DNA of 37,990 nucleotides, taken from positions 1 to 37,990 of the forward strand of contig NZ_FOQE01000022.1 of the NCBI RefSeq assembly GCF_900113675.1. Direction: 5' to 3'. Within the stretch, counting starts at the first letter, position 1. Each line of letters opens with the position of its first letter. Shown one piece after another: positions 24,013-34,222 of the stretch. This stretch comes from Pisciglobus halotolerans. Its GTDB lineage: Bacteria > Bacillota > Bacilli > Lactobacillales > Carnobacteriaceae. The notes under the pieces were generated by a model. It was not told where the DNA came from. It ran no database searches and saw only the letters and a list, made by a program, of their open reading frames with translations. Both the position numbers and the translations under genes were made by a program.

Positions 24013-26616
24013 TTACTGTTGTCTTACTATTTGTTGCAGCTGATTCAATTTATTCAATGCTTCAAGCGGCGTCAAGTTTAGAATGTTCAATTCATTGAGT
24101 TCTTTAATGATCTGCTCATTCTTTTCATCGCCAAAAGCAAACAAGGTCAGCTGTTCCTCAGTTTTGACTTGCTCCTCTTCCACTTCTGTTTGTTCAGCTT
24201 CTATATACGACTCACTTTTGTCAGCAGGCATCTCTTTGCCTTCTAATATTTCTAAGATATCGGCTGCTCTTGTGAGCAAAGACCGAGGTAATCCAGCTAA
24301 TTGAGCAACTTGAATCCCATAACTCTTATCAGATGGCCCAGCAAGCATCTTATGCAAAAAGACCAGCTCTCCGTTTTCTTCCACCGCTCCTACATGAATA
24401 TTTTTTAAACGCGGCAGTCTTTCCTCTAAGGCCGTTAACTCATGATAATGCGTGGAGAAGAGTGTTTTTGCATGAACTTCTTGATGGATATATTCTATGA
24501 TCGCTTCTGCCAAAGCCATTCCATCATAAGTTGCTGTTCCTCTTCCGATTTCATCAAATAAAATCAAACTATTAGGCGTTGCATAAGTCAAAGCTTGATT
24601 CGCTTCCATCATCTCGACCATGAACGTGCTTTGTCCAGAGATCAAATCATCTGCCGCACCGATTCTAGTAAAAATCCGATCAAAGATTGGCAATTCAGCT
24701 TTATCAGCCGGTACAAAGCAACCCATCTGCGCCATGATCACCGTTAAAGCCAATTGACGCATATAAGTGCTTTTCCCGGACATGTTAGGTCCAGTGATCA
24801 ACAACATATCCGTTGCTTGGTCCATCTCTACACTATTGGGAACGTAGGCTTGTTTACCTAGAACTTTTTCAACTACTGGATGGCGTCCTTCTGTCAACAA
24901 AATAGGCTGGCTGCCCTGTTTCATTTCAGGGCGCACATAATGATATTTTTCACTGATACTAGCAAAACTTTGCAGGACATCGACTTCAGCTACAGTTTTC
25001 GCCAGTTGTTGTACACGTTCAATGTAGGATTTTACATCTTCTCGAACTTGAGTAAACAGTTCATACTCAAGGGCCAGCGATTTTTCTTCAGCTTCTAAAA
25101 TAATCGCTTCTTTTTCTTTTAATTCAGGCGTTATAAAACGTTCTGCATTTGCCAGTGTTTGTTTACGTTCATATCGTTCTTCTGGCAGGTGCTGTAAGTT
25201 GGCTCTTGATACTTCAATATAGTAGCCAAAAACTTTGTTATATCCGATTTTCAAATTTTTGATACCTGTACGTTCTTTTTCCTGAGCTTCCATATTTGCG
25301 ATCCACTGTTTACCGTTCCTCATGGCATCTCGATACGTATCCAACGTACGGTCAAAGCCATCTTTGATCACTCCGCCATCTTTTATGGAGATCGGTGCAT
25401 CTTCATGAATCGCTTGTTCGATCAGTTCTACAACATCTGTTACAGGATCTAGACGTTCTAATAAATGAGACCATTCAGTTTTTTCGTTCATCAGTTCAAT
25501 CACTTGAATCAGCAGCGGAATTTGCATCAATGAAGTTTTTAACTGAATAAGATCTCGTCCATTAACATTTCCAAAAGCGACTCTTCCTGCTAGGCGCTCT
25601 AGATCGTACACTTTCGTCAGTACATCATTTAAATCCGTACGTTCAAAAAAATGATCGATGAGATTTTCGACAATTTCTTGTCGTTGCTCGATTTTTTCTT
25701 TTTGGATCAGTGGACGATCGATCCATTGCTTCAATAAACGACCACCCATAGCAGTTTTGGTCTCATCTATCAGCCAAAGAAGTGTTCCTTTCTTTTGACC
25801 GCCACGAATAGATGCCGTCAATTCTAAATTTTGTTTAGAATAGTGATCCATTTTCAAAAAATGTGAAGGTACATAGACTTCAGCTTGCTGCAAGTGTCCC
25901 AAGCTTCTTTTTTGGGTAACAGATAGATAAGAGAGAAGTAAGTGCAGAACGTTTTTCATCTCTGGATCAGCAACATTTATCGTTAAATCTTCTTCCTTTT
26001 CAACGATTTCTTTTTGGATAGAAACCAAAATCCCTAGTGACGTCCTCAGTTTTTCTTGAATCTCTAAACCAGCCGCTGCTTGAAAGACAATTTCTTTGGT
26101 CTTCAAACTCATCAGCTCACTGAATAATTCTTCTTGCGTGGAGAGCTGCGTTACTTTCAATTCGCCGGTACTAAGATCTGCATATGCAAGATTGAAGGTA
26201 TTCCGTTCTCCTTCAACTAAGGCGGTCAAGTAGTTATTTGTCTTACCATCTTGATTTTTTAAATCCATTGCAGTTCCAGGTGTTATTAACTGGATGACTT
26301 CCCGTTTGACCATTCCCTTCGTTGCTTTAGGATCTTCCATTTGTTCACAAATAGCAACTTTGTAACCTTGCTCGATCAAAGTATCGATATACCCCTTAGC
26401 AGAATGATAAGGAACGCCGCACATTGGGATTGGATCGTCAGCATTTCGGTTACGACTTGTTAAGGTCAATTCTAGTATTTGTGCACCTTTAATAGCATCT
26501 TCATAAAACATTTCGTAAAAATCACCTAAGCGATAAAACAAAAATGCATCCGGATATTGTTTCTTGATACTTTGATACTGCTCCATCATCGGTGTCTGTT
26601 TTGTCTTTTGCGGCAT
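24013..26616 (-). CDS. mutS: DNA mismatch recognition protein MutS
   Basis: MutS binds base mismatches and small loops. The mismatch-wedge motif is Phe33-Tyr-Glu35 in GDFYEMF. The C-terminal ATPase has Walker [10 protein letters not shown] near 607-615 and Walker [13 protein letters not shown]. Near the C-terminus QLTLF (about 819-823) is a beta-clamp binding motif typical of Gram-positive MutS. The length is 867 aa. GAGGAG lies 7 nt before the ATG. It is the first gene of mutSL and is separated from ymdB by a terminator. Confidence 0.97.
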   Translation of the reverse strand: MPQKTKQTPMMEQYQSIKKQYPDAFLFYRLGDFYEMFYEDAIKGAQILELTLTSRNRNADDPIPMCGVPYHSAKGYIDTLIEQGYKVAICEQMEDPKATKGMVKREVIQLITPGTAMDLKNQDGKTNNYLTALVEGERNTFNLAYADLSTGELKVTQLSTQEELFSELMSLKTKEIVFQAAAGLEIQEKLRTSLGILVSIQKEIVEKEEDLTINVADPEMKNVLHLLLSYLSVTQKRSLGHLQQAEVYVPSHFLKMDHYSKQNLELTASIRGGQKKGTLLWLIDETKTAMGGRLLKQWIDRPLIQKEKIEQRQEIVENLIDHFFERTDLNDVLTKVYDLERLAGRVAFGNVNGRDLIQLKTSLMQIPLLIQVIELMNEKTEWSHLLERLDPVTDVVELIEQAIHEDAPISIKDGGVIKDGFDRTLDTYRDAMRNGKQWIANMEAQEKERTGIKNLKIGYNKVFGYYIEVSRANLQHLPEERYERKQTLANAERFITPELKEKEAIILEAEEKSLALEYELFTQVREDVKSYIERVQQLAKTVAEVDVLQSFASISEKYHYVRPEMKQGSQPILLTEGRHPVVEKVLGKQAYVPNSVEMDQATDMLLITGPNMSGKSTYMRQLALTVIMAQMGCFVPADKAELPIFDRIFTRIGAADDLISGQSTFMVEMMEANQALTYATPNSLILFDEIGRGTATYDGMALAEAIIEYIHQEVHAKTLFSTHYHELTALEERLPRLKNIHVGAVEENGELVFLHKMLAGPSDKSYGIQVAQLAGLPRSLLTRAADILEILEGKEMPADKSESYIEAEQTEVEEEQVKTEEQLTLFAFGDEKNEQIIKELNELNILNLTPLEALNKLNQLQQIVRQQ

Positions 26617-26673
26617 GATTTTACTCCTCTTCTTTCATTACAACAGGTTTTTGGGAAATTTTTTATTCGTTGT

Positions 26674-26723
26674 CAAAAGAACAGGCAGTGGACCCTGAGT
26701 ATCAATGGGATCTTCCGCCTGTT
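26674..26723 (-). terminator. intrinsic terminator after ymdB
   Basis: Outer stem AACAGGC/GCCTGTT (26680-26686 with 26717-26723) plus a partly paired inner part, followed on the minus strand by CTTTTG. It isolates mutSL from ymdB. Confidence 0.7.
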
Positions 26724-26741
26724 TTTCCAGCATCATTTGTT

Positions 26742-27548
26742 TTAATAATCTAAGCCAAAAGGACGATCTTCATTGATCATAAATGGTTCGATTTTTTTGG
26801 CTCTTCCTGTCACATCATCTAATTCAATAAAGCAAGCTGACAACAGCTGCCGCCCTTCTTTAGGTACTTCAAAGCGTGTTGGCAATTGCGTTAGAAATTT
26901 TCTTAATACTTGTTCTCGTTTCATCCCAAGTATGGCATCATAAGGACCTGTCATTCCGACATCGGTCAAATAAGCTGTTCCTTGCGGTAAAATGCGGGCA
27001 TCATTCGTTTGTACGTGGGTGTGTGTACCTACAACAGCAGATACTCTTCCATCTAAATACCAGCCCATTGCTTGTTTTTCACTCGTTGTTTCAGCATGAA
27101 AATCAACAAAAATATGTGACGTTCTTTTTTCAGCTTCTGCTATTAGGAGATCGGCTTTTTTGAAAGGATCATCCACATCTGACATAAAGGTTCTGCCGTG
27201 AAGGTTGATGACGGCCAATTCATGTTGATTGATCTTTATGTATGCTATTCCTTTTCCTGGTGTCGTTTCTTCTGGAAAGTTTGCAGGGCGTATCAATTTA
27301 TTGGCGCCATCGATAAATTCAAAGATATCTTTATTGTCCCATGTATGGTTCCCCATTGTAACGATATCTACACCATCTTGCAAAAAGTTTTTATAGATTT
27401 TTTCGGTGATCCCTCTGCCAGCTGCTGCATTTTCTCCATTTAAAATCGAGATTTGCGGTTTAAATTGTTTTTTTATTTTTGGCAAATACTCGTGTACCAT
27501 TTCTCTGCCCAACGATCCAACTACATCTCCAATAAATATTAATCTCAT
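26742..27548 (-). CDS. ymdB: YmdB, calcineurin-like 2',3'-cyclic nucleotide phosphodiesterase
   Basis: This is a metallophosphoesterase of the YmdB family; the Bacillus protein hydrolyses 2',3'-cAMP and affects biofilm and motility choices. Motifs: FIGDVVG at the N-terminus, NGENAAAGRG, GNHTWDN, DFHAE and GTHTHVQTND, giving a complete two-metal site. It is 268 aa, close to family length. GAGG precedes the ATG. It lies downstream of rny, as in Bacillus, but here a very long hairpin and its own -10 lie between them, so co-transcription is doubtful. Confidence 0.93.
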   Translation of the reverse strand: MRLIFIGDVVGSLGREMVHEYLPKIKKQFKPQISILNGENAAAGRGITEKIYKNFLQDGVDIVTMGNHTWDNKDIFEFIDGANKLIRPANFPEETTPGKGIAYIKINQHELAVINLHGRTFMSDVDDPFKKADLLIAEAEKRTSHIFVDFHAETTSEKQAMGWYLDGRVSAVVGTHTHVQTNDARILPQGTAYLTDVGMTGPYDAILGMKREQVLRKFLTQLPTRFEVPKEGRQLLSACFIELDDVTGRAKKIEPFMINEDRPFGLDY

Positions 27549-27633
27549 GTAAGTCCTCTTCTCTGATTGTTACGCTCGGTTTCTTTAGCGGTTTTCTAGT
27601 AGAACAGTATAAACGAAACCTTTTCTCCTTTAC

Positions 27634-27642
27634 ATTTTAACA
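27634..27642 (-). promoter_or_regulatory. extended -10 promoter for ymdB
   Basis: The minus strand reads TGTTAAAAT, with a poor -35 (TTTATT) 17 bp upstream. It lies after the rny terminator. Confidence 0.4.
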
Positions 27643-27681
27643 ATAATCACCTCGAAAATAAAGCTGAGATATCGATCTCTT

Positions 27682-27736
27682 CAAGTAAATAAAGAAGAGC
27701 TCAGGACATGATCCTGAACTCTTCTTTATTTACTTG
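27682..27736. terminator. very long hairpin terminator after rny
   Basis: Two 25-nt arms (27682-27706 and 27712-27736) pair with a single mismatch around a 5-nt loop. The GC-rich part is TCAGGA/TCCTGA near the tip; the T-rich tails are inside the stem on both strands. It is the longest perfect-type stem in the window. Confidence 0.8.
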
Positions 27737-27787
27737 CGAATCGTTTTCTTCTTTTGTATAAACACATGTGGAGCTTATTCAAACCTT

Positions 27788-29347
27788 TTATTTCGCGTAC
27801 TCGATTGCTCTCGTTTCTCTGATGACAGTGACTTTAATATGTCCTGGATAATCCAATTCTTCTTCAATTTGATTACGGATATCTCTAGCTAGTTTAATCG
27901 CTGCTAGATCATCAACATTTTCAGGTTTTACCATAATCCGCACTTCACGTCCTGCTTGAATAGCATAACTTTGTTCAACACCATCAAATCCACGACAAAT
28001 GTCTTCAAGTTTTTCTAAACGATGGATGTAATTTTCCAAAGATTCGCTTCTAGCACCTGGTCTAGCAGCTGACAATGCATCTGCAGCAGCTACTAAAACG
28101 GAAATAACAGAGTTCGCTTCGACATCTCCATGGTGAGAGGCAATTGCATTCACAACGGTATCATTCTCTTTGTATTTTCTTGCAATTTCAGCACCGATTT
28201 CCACGTGTGAACCTTCAATATCATGATCCAATGCTTTTCCAATATCATGAAGCAATCCTGCTCGCTTAGCCAACGTTACATCTTCACCTAGTTCAGCAGC
28301 CATAATTCCTGCTAATTTCGCTACTTCAATCGAATGGATCAATACGTTTTGTCCGTAACTTGTTCTAAAATGCATACGACCGATGATTTTGATCAAGTCT
28401 GGATGTAAAGAATGGATGCCCACTTCAAATGTTGCTTTTTCTCCAATATCACGAATACGTTCATCCATTTCTTTCCGTGATTTCTCAACCATTTCTTCAA
28501 TACGTGCCGGATGGATCCTTCCATCTTGAATCAATTTTTCTAAAGCCATTTTAGCTATTTCGCGACGAATCGGATCAAAACCGCTAAGAACGACAGCTTC
28601 TGGCGTATCGTCAATAATCAAGTCCATACCTGTTAAAGATTCAAGCGTCCGGATATTTCTGCCTTCTCTTCCGATGATGCGTCCTTTCATGTCGTCATTT
28701 GGTAAATTGACCACAGAAACAGTTGTTTCAGCAACTTGATCTGCTGCACTTCTTTGAATCGCTGTAACGATTAAATTTTTTGCTCTTCGCTCAGCTTCTT
28801 CTTTTGCTTGATCTTCAGCTTGCTTGATCATTACAGCTGTTTCATTTGAAAGTTCTTCTTCTGTCTCTTCGCGGATCACTTGACGAGCTTCTTCTCTTGA
28901 TAAAGCTGCGATTCGTTCAAGTGCTGCTTGTTGTTCATCAATCAAAGTATGAGCTTTCTTCTCTAATTCGTTAATTTGTTGTTGTCTTGAACTTAATTGA
29001 TCTTCTTTTGCCTCAATTCCCTGTTCGCGTTTTTCTAAGTTATTACTTTTACGATCCAGGTTGTCTTCGCGCTGAGCTACTCTATTTTCTTGTCTTGAGA
29101 CTTCTGCGCGTCTGTCTTTTAGCTCATTCTCAATTTCAGTTCGATATTTATGGCTTTCATCCTTTGCTTCCAACATCGCTTCCTTTTTCATGGTTTCTGC
29201 TTCTTTTTTTGCATTCTCCAAAATTCCAGCTGCAGTGTTTCGAGCACCATCCAATTCTTTTTCATGAGTTGATTTGCGGATGATGTACCCAATCATTAGA
29301 CCGACAACTAAAGTAACGATAGCGAAGGCTAATTCTCCAATACCCAA
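27788..29347 (-). CDS. rny: ribonuclease Y
   Basis: RNase Y is the main membrane-bound endoribonuclease starting mRNA decay in Firmicutes. An N-terminal membrane helix (~4-24) leads into a long charged coiled coil (~25-200). A KH RNA-binding domain follows ([17 protein letters not shown]), then an HD domain with [21 protein letters not shown] and ASHHGD. The length of 519 aa is standard. The start codon is TTG at 29347, supported by a perfect GGAGGTG with 7-nt spacing from GGAGG; no ATG near the N-terminus is as well placed. A consensus-like promoter and a ~130-nt leader with two hairpins lie upstream. Confidence 0.96.
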   Translation of the reverse strand: MGIGELAFAIVTLVVGLMIGYIIRKSTHEKELDGARNTAAGILENAKKEAETMKKEAMLEAKDESHKYRTEIENELKDRRAEVSRQENRVAQREDNLDRKSNNLEKREQGIEAKEDQLSSRQQQINELEKKAHTLIDEQQAALERIAALSREEARQVIREETEEELSNETAVMIKQAEDQAKEEAERRAKNLIVTAIQRSAADQVAETTVSVVNLPNDDMKGRIIGREGRNIRTLESLTGMDLIIDDTPEAVVLSGFDPIRREIAKMALEKLIQDGRIHPARIEEMVEKSRKEMDERIRDIGEKATFEVGIHSLHPDLIKIIGRMHFRTSYGQNVLIHSIEVAKLAGIMAAELGEDVTLAKRAGLLHDIGKALDHDIEGSHVEIGAEIARKYKENDTVVNAIASHHGDVEANSVISVLVAAADALSAARPGARSESLENYIHRLEKLEDICRGFDGVEQSYAIQAGREVRIMVKPENVDDLAAIKLARDIRNQIEEELDYPGHIKVTVIRETRAIEYAK

Positions 29348-29402
29348 TTTAACACCTCCGTATCACTGATTTAATTTAAATATTTATTTATTCAGTCACT
29401 TG

Positions 29403-29419
29403 GCAAACCCTTTCTTTTT
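29403..29419 (-). other. leader hairpin 2 of rny
   Basis: Near this position TTGGCAAA pairs with TTTGCCAA around a 9-nt loop (the whole hairpin covers roughly 29400-29425). No T-run follows in the direction of transcription, so it is a stable leader structure and not a terminator. Confidence 0.5.
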
Positions 29420-29440
29420 GCCAAAAAACATCGAATTTTA

Positions 29441-29478
29441 ATTACTGGCTCTTTCTATAAATAGAAAAGAACCAATAG
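29441..29478 (-). other. leader hairpin 1 of rny
   Basis: Just downstream of the predicted transcription start, an imperfect stem pairs TTGGTTCTTTTCTAT with ATAGAAAGAGCCAG, close to the 5' end of the rny mRNA. It could stabilise the transcript or be a processing site; this is speculative. Confidence 0.5.
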
Positions 29479-29482
29479 TTTA

Positions 29483-29511
29483 ATTTTAATTGTCCTGCCA
29501 GCTCATGTCAA
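29483..29511 (-). promoter_or_regulatory. sigma-A promoter of rny
   Basis: On the minus strand: -35 TTGACA (29506-29511, perfect), 17-bp spacer, -10 TAAAAT (29483-29488). It is the strongest promoter by consensus in the window. Confidence 0.8.
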
Positions 29512-29691
29512 CATTAACTGTAAACTAAGTTACTTTCTATGCGTAATAATGCAGAACAGTTGTACAGAATCTATACCTTGCCTTTCTTTTTTATCTGCTA
29601 GTCGTGAAACACCAAAATCTTTGGCATAAAAACGCCCTTTCGTTTCTCTAACTGCTACTCTAATTTCCTTTATAGATAAAGAAAAATATAC

Positions 29692-29737
29692 AAAAAAGCG
29701 CTGCAATGAGAGAGGCTCTCTTATTGCAGCGCTTTTT
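29692..29737. terminator. bidirectional terminator after recA
   Basis: A ~21-bp stem with one or two mismatches (29693-29713 with 29717-29737) is built around GCGCTGCAAT/ATTGCAGCGC, with T/A runs on both sides. Confidence 0.9.
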
Positions 29738-29770
29738 AACAGACAAAAGAAATATAATGTTGTTTTCTTA

Positions 29771-30832
29771 CTATTCGTCTAACAAATCAATTTCTTCTGC
29801 TGCTGCCGCGTCGGCACCTTTTGTTTCATCTTCTGGCAGGTCTTCACCTATTCCATAAGCTGCACGAACTTTCCCTTCGATTTCTGCTCTAAGTTCTGGA
29901 TGATCTAGGAAATAATTTTTGGCATTTTCTCTTCCTTGGCCAATACGTTCTTCTCCATAAGAATACCATGCACCAGCTTTGTCAATGATATCTTTTTCAG
30001 CACCCATATCCACTAACTCACCAACTTGCGAGATCCCTTTTCCGTACATAATGTCAACTTCTGCTACTCTGAAAGGAGGTGCGACTTTATTTTTAACAAC
30101 TTTGATACGCGTCCGGTTCCCCAGCACTTCAGTACCTTGTTTGATCTGTTCTGCTCGACGTACTTCTAATCGAACAGTACTGTAGAATTTTAAGGCTCTT
30201 CCTCCTGGTGTTGTTTCAGGATTACCAAACATGACGCCGACTTTTTCACGAATTTGGTTGATAAAGAGAACGATCGTCTTGGTTTTATTGATCGAACCTG
30301 ATAGTTTTCTTAAAGCTTGTGACATCAGACGAGCTTGCAGTCCCACATGGGCATCTCCCATTTCGCCTTCAATTTCAGCACGCGGAACCAAAGCTGCTAC
30401 AGAGTCAACGATGACGATATCTACTGCACCACTGGAAACTAAAGCATCTGCAATTTCTAGACCTTGTTCGCCTGTGTCCGGTTGAGAAAGCAATAATTCG
30501 TCGATATTTACACCTAAAGCTGTGGCATATTTAGGATCCAACGCATTTTCAGCATCGATAAAAGCTGCCACTCCGCCTTGTTTTTGCACTTCTGCTACGG
30601 CATGCAACGCAACGGTTGTTTTACCAGAGCTTTCAGGCCCATAGACTTCAATGATTCGTCCGCGGGGAAAACCGCCTACGCCTAAAGCCACATCTAAAGC
30701 TAAAGAACCACTAGGAATAGTAGAAATTTTAGTGTCTACTTTTTCCCCCATTTTCATTACAGATCCTTTACCAAAGTTCTTTTCGATTTTTTTTAGTGCC
30801 AGATCCAAAGCTTTTTTGCGATCATCTGCCAT
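29771..30832 (-). CDS. recA: recombinase RecA
   Basis: RecA forms filaments on single-stranded DNA, performs strand exchange and triggers LexA self-cleavage. Walker [10 protein letters not shown] is at 65-73 and Walker B-type [10 protein letters not shown] follows. The L2 loop reads [23 protein letters not shown], and the C-terminal domain ends in an acidic tail (EEIDLLDE). The length of 353 aa is normal. AGGAGG precedes the ATG by 8 nt. It has its own promoter with a LexA-like box, separate from cinA 190 bp upstream. Confidence 0.98.
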   Translation of the reverse strand: MADDRKKALDLALKKIEKNFGKGSVMKMGEKVDTKISTIPSGSLALDVALGVGGFPRGRIIEVYGPESSGKTTVALHAVAEVQKQGGVAAFIDAENALDPKYATALGVNIDELLLSQPDTGEQGLEIADALVSSGAVDIVIVDSVAALVPRAEIEGEMGDAHVGLQARLMSQALRKLSGSINKTKTIVLFINQIREKVGVMFGNPETTPGGRALKFYSTVRLEVRRAEQIKQGTEVLGNRTRIKVVKNKVAPPFRVAEVDIMYGKGISQVGELVDMGAEKDIIDKAGAWYSYGEERIGQGRENAKNYFLDHPELRAEIEGKVRAAYGIGEDLPEDETKGADAAAAEEIDLLDE

Positions 30833-30903
30833 TCTTGTTTCCTCCTAAAGTCACATTTTCAGTTTGTTTAATTTTTTATAGTTATGATTTGCTTGCAAGA
30901 GTA

Positions 30904-30932
30904 ATCATACCTGTTTTTGCTTTAAAAAGCAA
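30904..30932 (-). promoter_or_regulatory. recA promoter
   Basis: On the minus strand: -35 TTGCTT (30927-30932), 17-bp spacer, -10 TATGAT (30904-30909). The leader is about 65 nt. Confidence 0.75.
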
Positions 30933-30940
30933 GAAAAAAG

Positions 30941-30954
30941 GGAACAAACTTTCG
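30941..30954. promoter_or_regulatory. LexA (SOS) box upstream of recA
   Basis: CGAAAGTTTGTTCC on the minus strand matches the Gram-positive LexA consensus CGAACRNRYGTTYG at 11 of 14 positions. It lies 8 bp upstream of the -35. recA is LexA-controlled in nearly all relatives. Confidence 0.6.
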
Positions 30955-31021
30955 GTTTCATCTTAAAATTTTACATCTTTTTGACAAGTTGGATAAGGGG
31001 AAAAACAGTAGAAATGCAACT

Positions 31022-32296
31022 TTATTTTTCACTTGTCACTTTATTTGAAAGGGGCAAATCCAGCAACACACGCCTAATCAGGTCTAAACCAGATAAAACG
31101 GCTCTTTTGCGGTTATTATTGCGGTCTTTAGCAAAGCGATAATGCTTGGCAAAGCTTGGTTTTCCTTTCATAGAAAAGCCAATCCATACTGAGCCGGGCA
31201 GCTCTCCTTCTAGAGAAGAAGGTCCTGCTGCGCCAGTAAAAGAAATACCAATCGTCGCCTGAAACAAATCTCTAGCTTTCTCTGCCATTTCGATTGCGCA
31301 ATCTGCACTCACAACACCATAGCGTTCAATCGTATCGGATGAAACGCCTAAAACGTCTTCTTTTATTGTATGACTATAAGTGACGATACCGCCTGCAAAA
31401 CATTCACTTACACCGCTTACAGAAGCCAACTCACTTTGGAAAGCTCCTCCTGTTAGACTTTCAGCAGCTGTTATTTGAAGTCTTTTTTCAATCAGTAGCT
31501 GTTTGACTTCATTTGCAAGACGATTGTTTTCACCATAACCATATAAAAATTCTCCCACTCTAAATTGAATCTCTTTTTCAAGTGAATCAATCAATGCTTG
31601 GCAGCTTTTCTCTGTTGTTCCTTTGGCTGTTAGGCGAACCGTTACTTCATGATCTCCGGCATAAGTTGCAATCGTAGGATTGGTTTGTTGTTCGATTAAA
31701 TCATTTAATTTACTTGCCAGTGTTGATTCTCCAATACCAAAAAAACGCAAAACACGAGAAACCATGACGCTCTCTTCTGTAGATTCAGCTAGTAGCAGAG
31801 GTTTCACTTCATTCTCAAACATCGGTTTCAATTCACTAGGCGGACCAGGCAGCAAGATATAAAGATGCCCTTCTTTTTCTAAATAAGTTCCAGCGGCTAA
31901 ACCTGTTGTATTTTTTAACACCGTCGAATCTTTTAAAACTTGAGCCTGTTTCCAGTTATTTTCTGTCATTTTGCGATCCAAATTCCGATAAAAACGGATC
32001 ACTTTTTCTGCTGCTCCATCATCTGTTACTAAGGGAACGTTGAGGTAAGCTGATAAGGTTTCTTTCGTCAAATCATCTTTTGTTGGCCCAAGTCCGCCTA
32101 TAAAGATATGGATATCACTTCTCCTTTCAGAATGTCTCATCACTTCTTCCAATCGCTTTTGATTGTCCCCAACAACGGTTTGGTAATAGCAATCGATCCC
32201 CATCTCAGCTAATTCTCTAGATAAGTACGCCGCATTCGTATTTAAAATTTGTCCTAATAATAATTCTGTTCCAACCGCAATAATTTCAGCATTCAT
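31022..32296 (-). CDS. cinA: CinA (competence/damage-inducible; NMN deamidase-type C-terminus)
   Basis: A two-domain protein. The N-terminal MoaB/Mog-like domain (about 1-170) begins AEIIAVGTELLLGQ and contains FIGGLGPTKDDLTKE. The C-terminal PncC-like domain (about 255-415) carries AAESLTGG, GGIVTYS and SFTGAAGP and in relatives deamidates nicotinamide mononucleotide. At 424 aa it is full length. AGGGG precedes the ATG by 9 nt. In streptococci cinA and recA form one competence operon; here a terminator-less 190-bp gap with a recA promoter separates them, so partial readthrough is possible. Confidence 0.95.
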   Translation of the reverse strand: MNAEIIAVGTELLLGQILNTNAAYLSRELAEMGIDCYYQTVVGDNQKRLEEVMRHSERRSDIHIFIGGLGPTKDDLTKETLSAYLNVPLVTDDGAAEKVIRFYRNLDRKMTENNWKQAQVLKDSTVLKNTTGLAAGTYLEKEGHLYILLPGPPSELKPMFENEVKPLLLAESTEESVMVSRVLRFFGIGESTLASKLNDLIEQQTNPTIATYAGDHEVTVRLTAKGTTEKSCQALIDSLEKEIQFRVGEFLYGYGENNRLANEVKQLLIEKRLQITAAESLTGGAFQSELASVSGVSECFAGGIVTYSHTIKEDVLGVSSDTIERYGVVSADCAIEMAEKARDLFQATIGISFTGAAGPSSLEGELPGSVWIGFSMKGKPSFAKHYRFAKDRNNNRKRAVLSGLDLIRRVLLDLPLSNKVTSEK

Positions 32297-32345
32297 GGTT
32301 TAAACCCCTATTCTTAATATACGCCATATATTCAAATTCCATTTC

Positions 32346-32354
32346 ATTTTATCA
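32346..32354 (-). promoter_or_regulatory. extended -10 promoter for cinA
   Basis: The minus strand reads TGATAAAAT directly downstream of the pgsA terminator. The -35 is poor. Confidence 0.4.
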
Positions 32355-32365
32355 TAAACTTTAAA

Positions 32366-32424
32366 TAAAAAAGCCGAGAAAGCGTTAGGATCTGCTCCTA
32401 CTATATCTATATCCAACGCTTTTC
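32366..32424 (-). terminator. probable terminator after pgsA
   Basis: Stem AAAGCGTT/AACGCTTT (32379-32386 with 32415-32422) extended by GGAT/ATCC, then on the minus strand a short GC stretch and TTTTTTATTT. It lies ~150 nt after the pgsA stop; the rest of that gap shows nothing clear. Confidence 0.6.
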
Positions 32425-32573
32425 AAGTTTCAGCGTCTTCTATAGAAGGAACAGAGCACTATAGCTCACTCTCAGCTTTTTAGTTTTCTCTTTTTATCAA
32501 AAACCATATAAAAAAAATTCTTCGATATTCTTTGCGTCCCATTCTTAAAATGAAGCGACTCGTTTTTTTCTTG

Positions 32574-33155
32574 TTACATCGATCCCTTAAAAATATCTGC
32601 ATTTTTCACAAAGTAATCTGCACCTGAGTAAATGGTAAAGAACAAACAGATATATAACATGATTTCACCAATTGAAAAGCCTAACCCGCCAAAAGGAAAA
32701 TCGTTTAATAAAAGAAATAAAATGGCAAACATCTGGGTATTGGTTTTGATTTTTCCAGGCCAAGCTGCTGCTAAAACTGTTCCGCCTTGTTCAACTAACA
32801 ATAAACGCAACCCCGTTACCGCCAATTCGCGTGCAATAATAATGGCAACGACCCAACCAGGAGCTAATCCTTCTCCCACTAATAAAATAAAAGCAGTAGC
32901 GACTAACAACTTGTCTGCCAAAGGATCAGCAAATTTCCCAAAATTAGTCACTAAACCTTGTGCACGTGCAATATATCCGTCAAGCCAATCTGTAAAGCTG
33001 GCAACTGCAAAAATAATGGCAGCAGTCAGCTTCGTGATGTCTATAGAAGAACCTAAGACAGATATCGTCCCCCAATCAAATGGAACGACCATGATGATCA
33101 TAAATACAGGAATCAGAAAAATCCTCAATACAGTTAGCTTATTTGGTAAATTCAT
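32574..33155 (-). CDS. pgsA: CDP-diacylglycerol-glycerol-3-phosphate 3-phosphatidyltransferase (PgsA)
   Basis: PgsA makes phosphatidylglycerol phosphate, the committed step to phosphatidylglycerol and cardiolipin. It is a multi-pass membrane enzyme. The CDP-alcohol phosphotransferase signature runs from Asp56 (DWLDGYIARAQG) to Asp77 and Asp81 (GKFADPLADK), with all four Asp present. The start at 33155 (193 aa) is preceded by GAGGT at 7-8 nt and begins MNLPNKLTVLRI as in homologues; a longer start adds 11 charged residues containing that ribosome site. It lies ~80 bp after rodZ, probably the same transcript. Confidence 0.95.
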   Translation of the reverse strand: MNLPNKLTVLRIFLIPVFMIIMVVPFDWGTISVLGSSIDITKLTAAIIFAVASFTDWLDGYIARAQGLVTNFGKFADPLADKLLVATAFILLVGEGLAPGWVVAIIIARELAVTGLRLLLVEQGGTVLAAAWPGKIKTNTQMFAILFLLLNDFPFGGLGFSIGEIMLYICLFFTIYSGADYFVKNADIFKGSM

Positions 33156-33238
33156 CTCGTATACCTCTTCCTCTTTATTCAAACTCAAAAATAAGAAGAC
33201 CCATGGCGATGACCAAAGGACTTCCTGTCGCAGTTCGC

Positions 33239-34102
33239 TTACTCTGCTGGTTCAAACTGAAATTTTATTTCTTGACGTACTTTATCACTTGCTTCAGGAG
33301 CATAATCAACTTGTTGTCCGTTCAACTGGACTTTCGTTGCTGGAGCATTGCCAATAACGGCAGACACGGATTTAGCCTCCTTCGGAACAGCCGCCTCTAA
33401 CTGATCTCCATTGCTTAAGAGTCCTTGTTCTAGTGTCTTGCCATCTGCTTCGATACTGACCCAAGAGTCGCCTCCTTCAGCTGACAATACAACTGTTGCA
33501 CCTTCCGCTTGACCGGTAACCGTATAAACAGTAGTTGCTCCAGTAGAAGAAGAAACTTCAATTTTTTGTTTTGTTGCGTCATTTTTATTTTTATCAGATG
33601 CTGTCGGTTCAGCGGTTGCACTTGACGTAGCACCATTCGCGCTAGAAATCGTCATACTTTCGGAAGTAGAAGAAATCATTTCTGCTCCATTTTTGCTCGC
33701 TGTCTTATTGACTGCAACATAGATGGATACGCCAATAGCGATCACGAGCAGAGAGATGAGGATCGTCGGCAAATAATCTTGAACCGTTTCTGAAACTTGG
33801 TTGTGTGGTCTACTTCCAGTTCTTGTTTGACTTGAACTGACTTGCTCTGCGTATTCCTCGTCATGAGTATGCGGAACAGTATCATTATACTCTTCCAGCA
33901 ATTGATCTCCATTCAATCCAACTGTATCAGCATATTGTTTAATAAAAGCTCTCGCATAAAACTTTCCAGGCATCACATCAAAATTGCCTTCTTCGATCGC
34001 AATCAAATATCGTTTTTGGATTTTAGTTTTTTGTTGTAAATCATCCAGTGTAAAGCCCTTTGCTTTCCGAGCTTCTTTCAATCTTTCTCCAACTTGGTTC
34101 AT
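33239..34102 (-). CDS. rodZ: RodZ-like HTH membrane protein (YmfM)
   Basis: A cell-shape/elongasome protein that in other bacteria links MreB to the wall synthesis complex. A Cro-like helix-turn-helix fills residues ~5-70 (LKEARKAKGFTLDDLQQKT). A single membrane helix lies at ~111-131 (LPTILISLLVIAIGVSIYV). After a Ser/Thr-rich linker comes an extracellular beta-rich domain (DUF4115-like, GGDSWVSIEADG, LSNGDQLE). AGGTGA precedes the ATG at 7 nt. Order ymfI-rodZ-pgsA-cinA-recA matches Bacillus. Confidence 0.92.
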   Translation of the reverse strand: MNQVGERLKEARKAKGFTLDDLQQKTKIQKRYLIAIEEGNFDVMPGKFYARAFIKQYADTVGLNGDQLLEEYNDTVPHTHDEEYAEQVSSSQTRTGSRPHNQVSETVQDYLPTILISLLVIAIGVSIYVAVNKTASKNGAEMISSTSESMTISSANGATSSATAEPTASDKNKNDATKQKIEVSSSTGATTVYTVTGQAEGATVVLSAEGGDSWVSIEADGKTLEQGLLSNGDQLEAAVPKEAKSVSAVIGNAPATKVQLNGQQVDYAPEASDKVRQEIKFQFEPAE

Positions 34103-34155
34103 GGGCGGCTCACCTGCCTGTTCTAAATATTTAGGGAGTTTTCACACACATCAAG

Positions 34156-34164
34156 AGTATAACA
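34156..34164 (-). promoter_or_regulatory. extended -10 promoter for rodZ-pgsA
   Basis: The minus strand reads TGTTATACT between ymfI and rodZ. The -35 is poor. It would allow rodZ-pgsA to be expressed apart from ymfF-H-I. Confidence 0.45.
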
Positions 34165-34222
34165 TACACGTATAAATAGAAACATAAATTTTTTCCTAAA
34201 ATCCAGCTGTTTCCGTACACTA

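Noticed and set aside
32632-33357. 241-codon plus-strand frame opposite pgsA and rodZ
   Set aside because: Long only because it is antisense to a hydrophobic gene. pgsA has all catalytic residues on the other strand; this frame has no ribosome site or family features.
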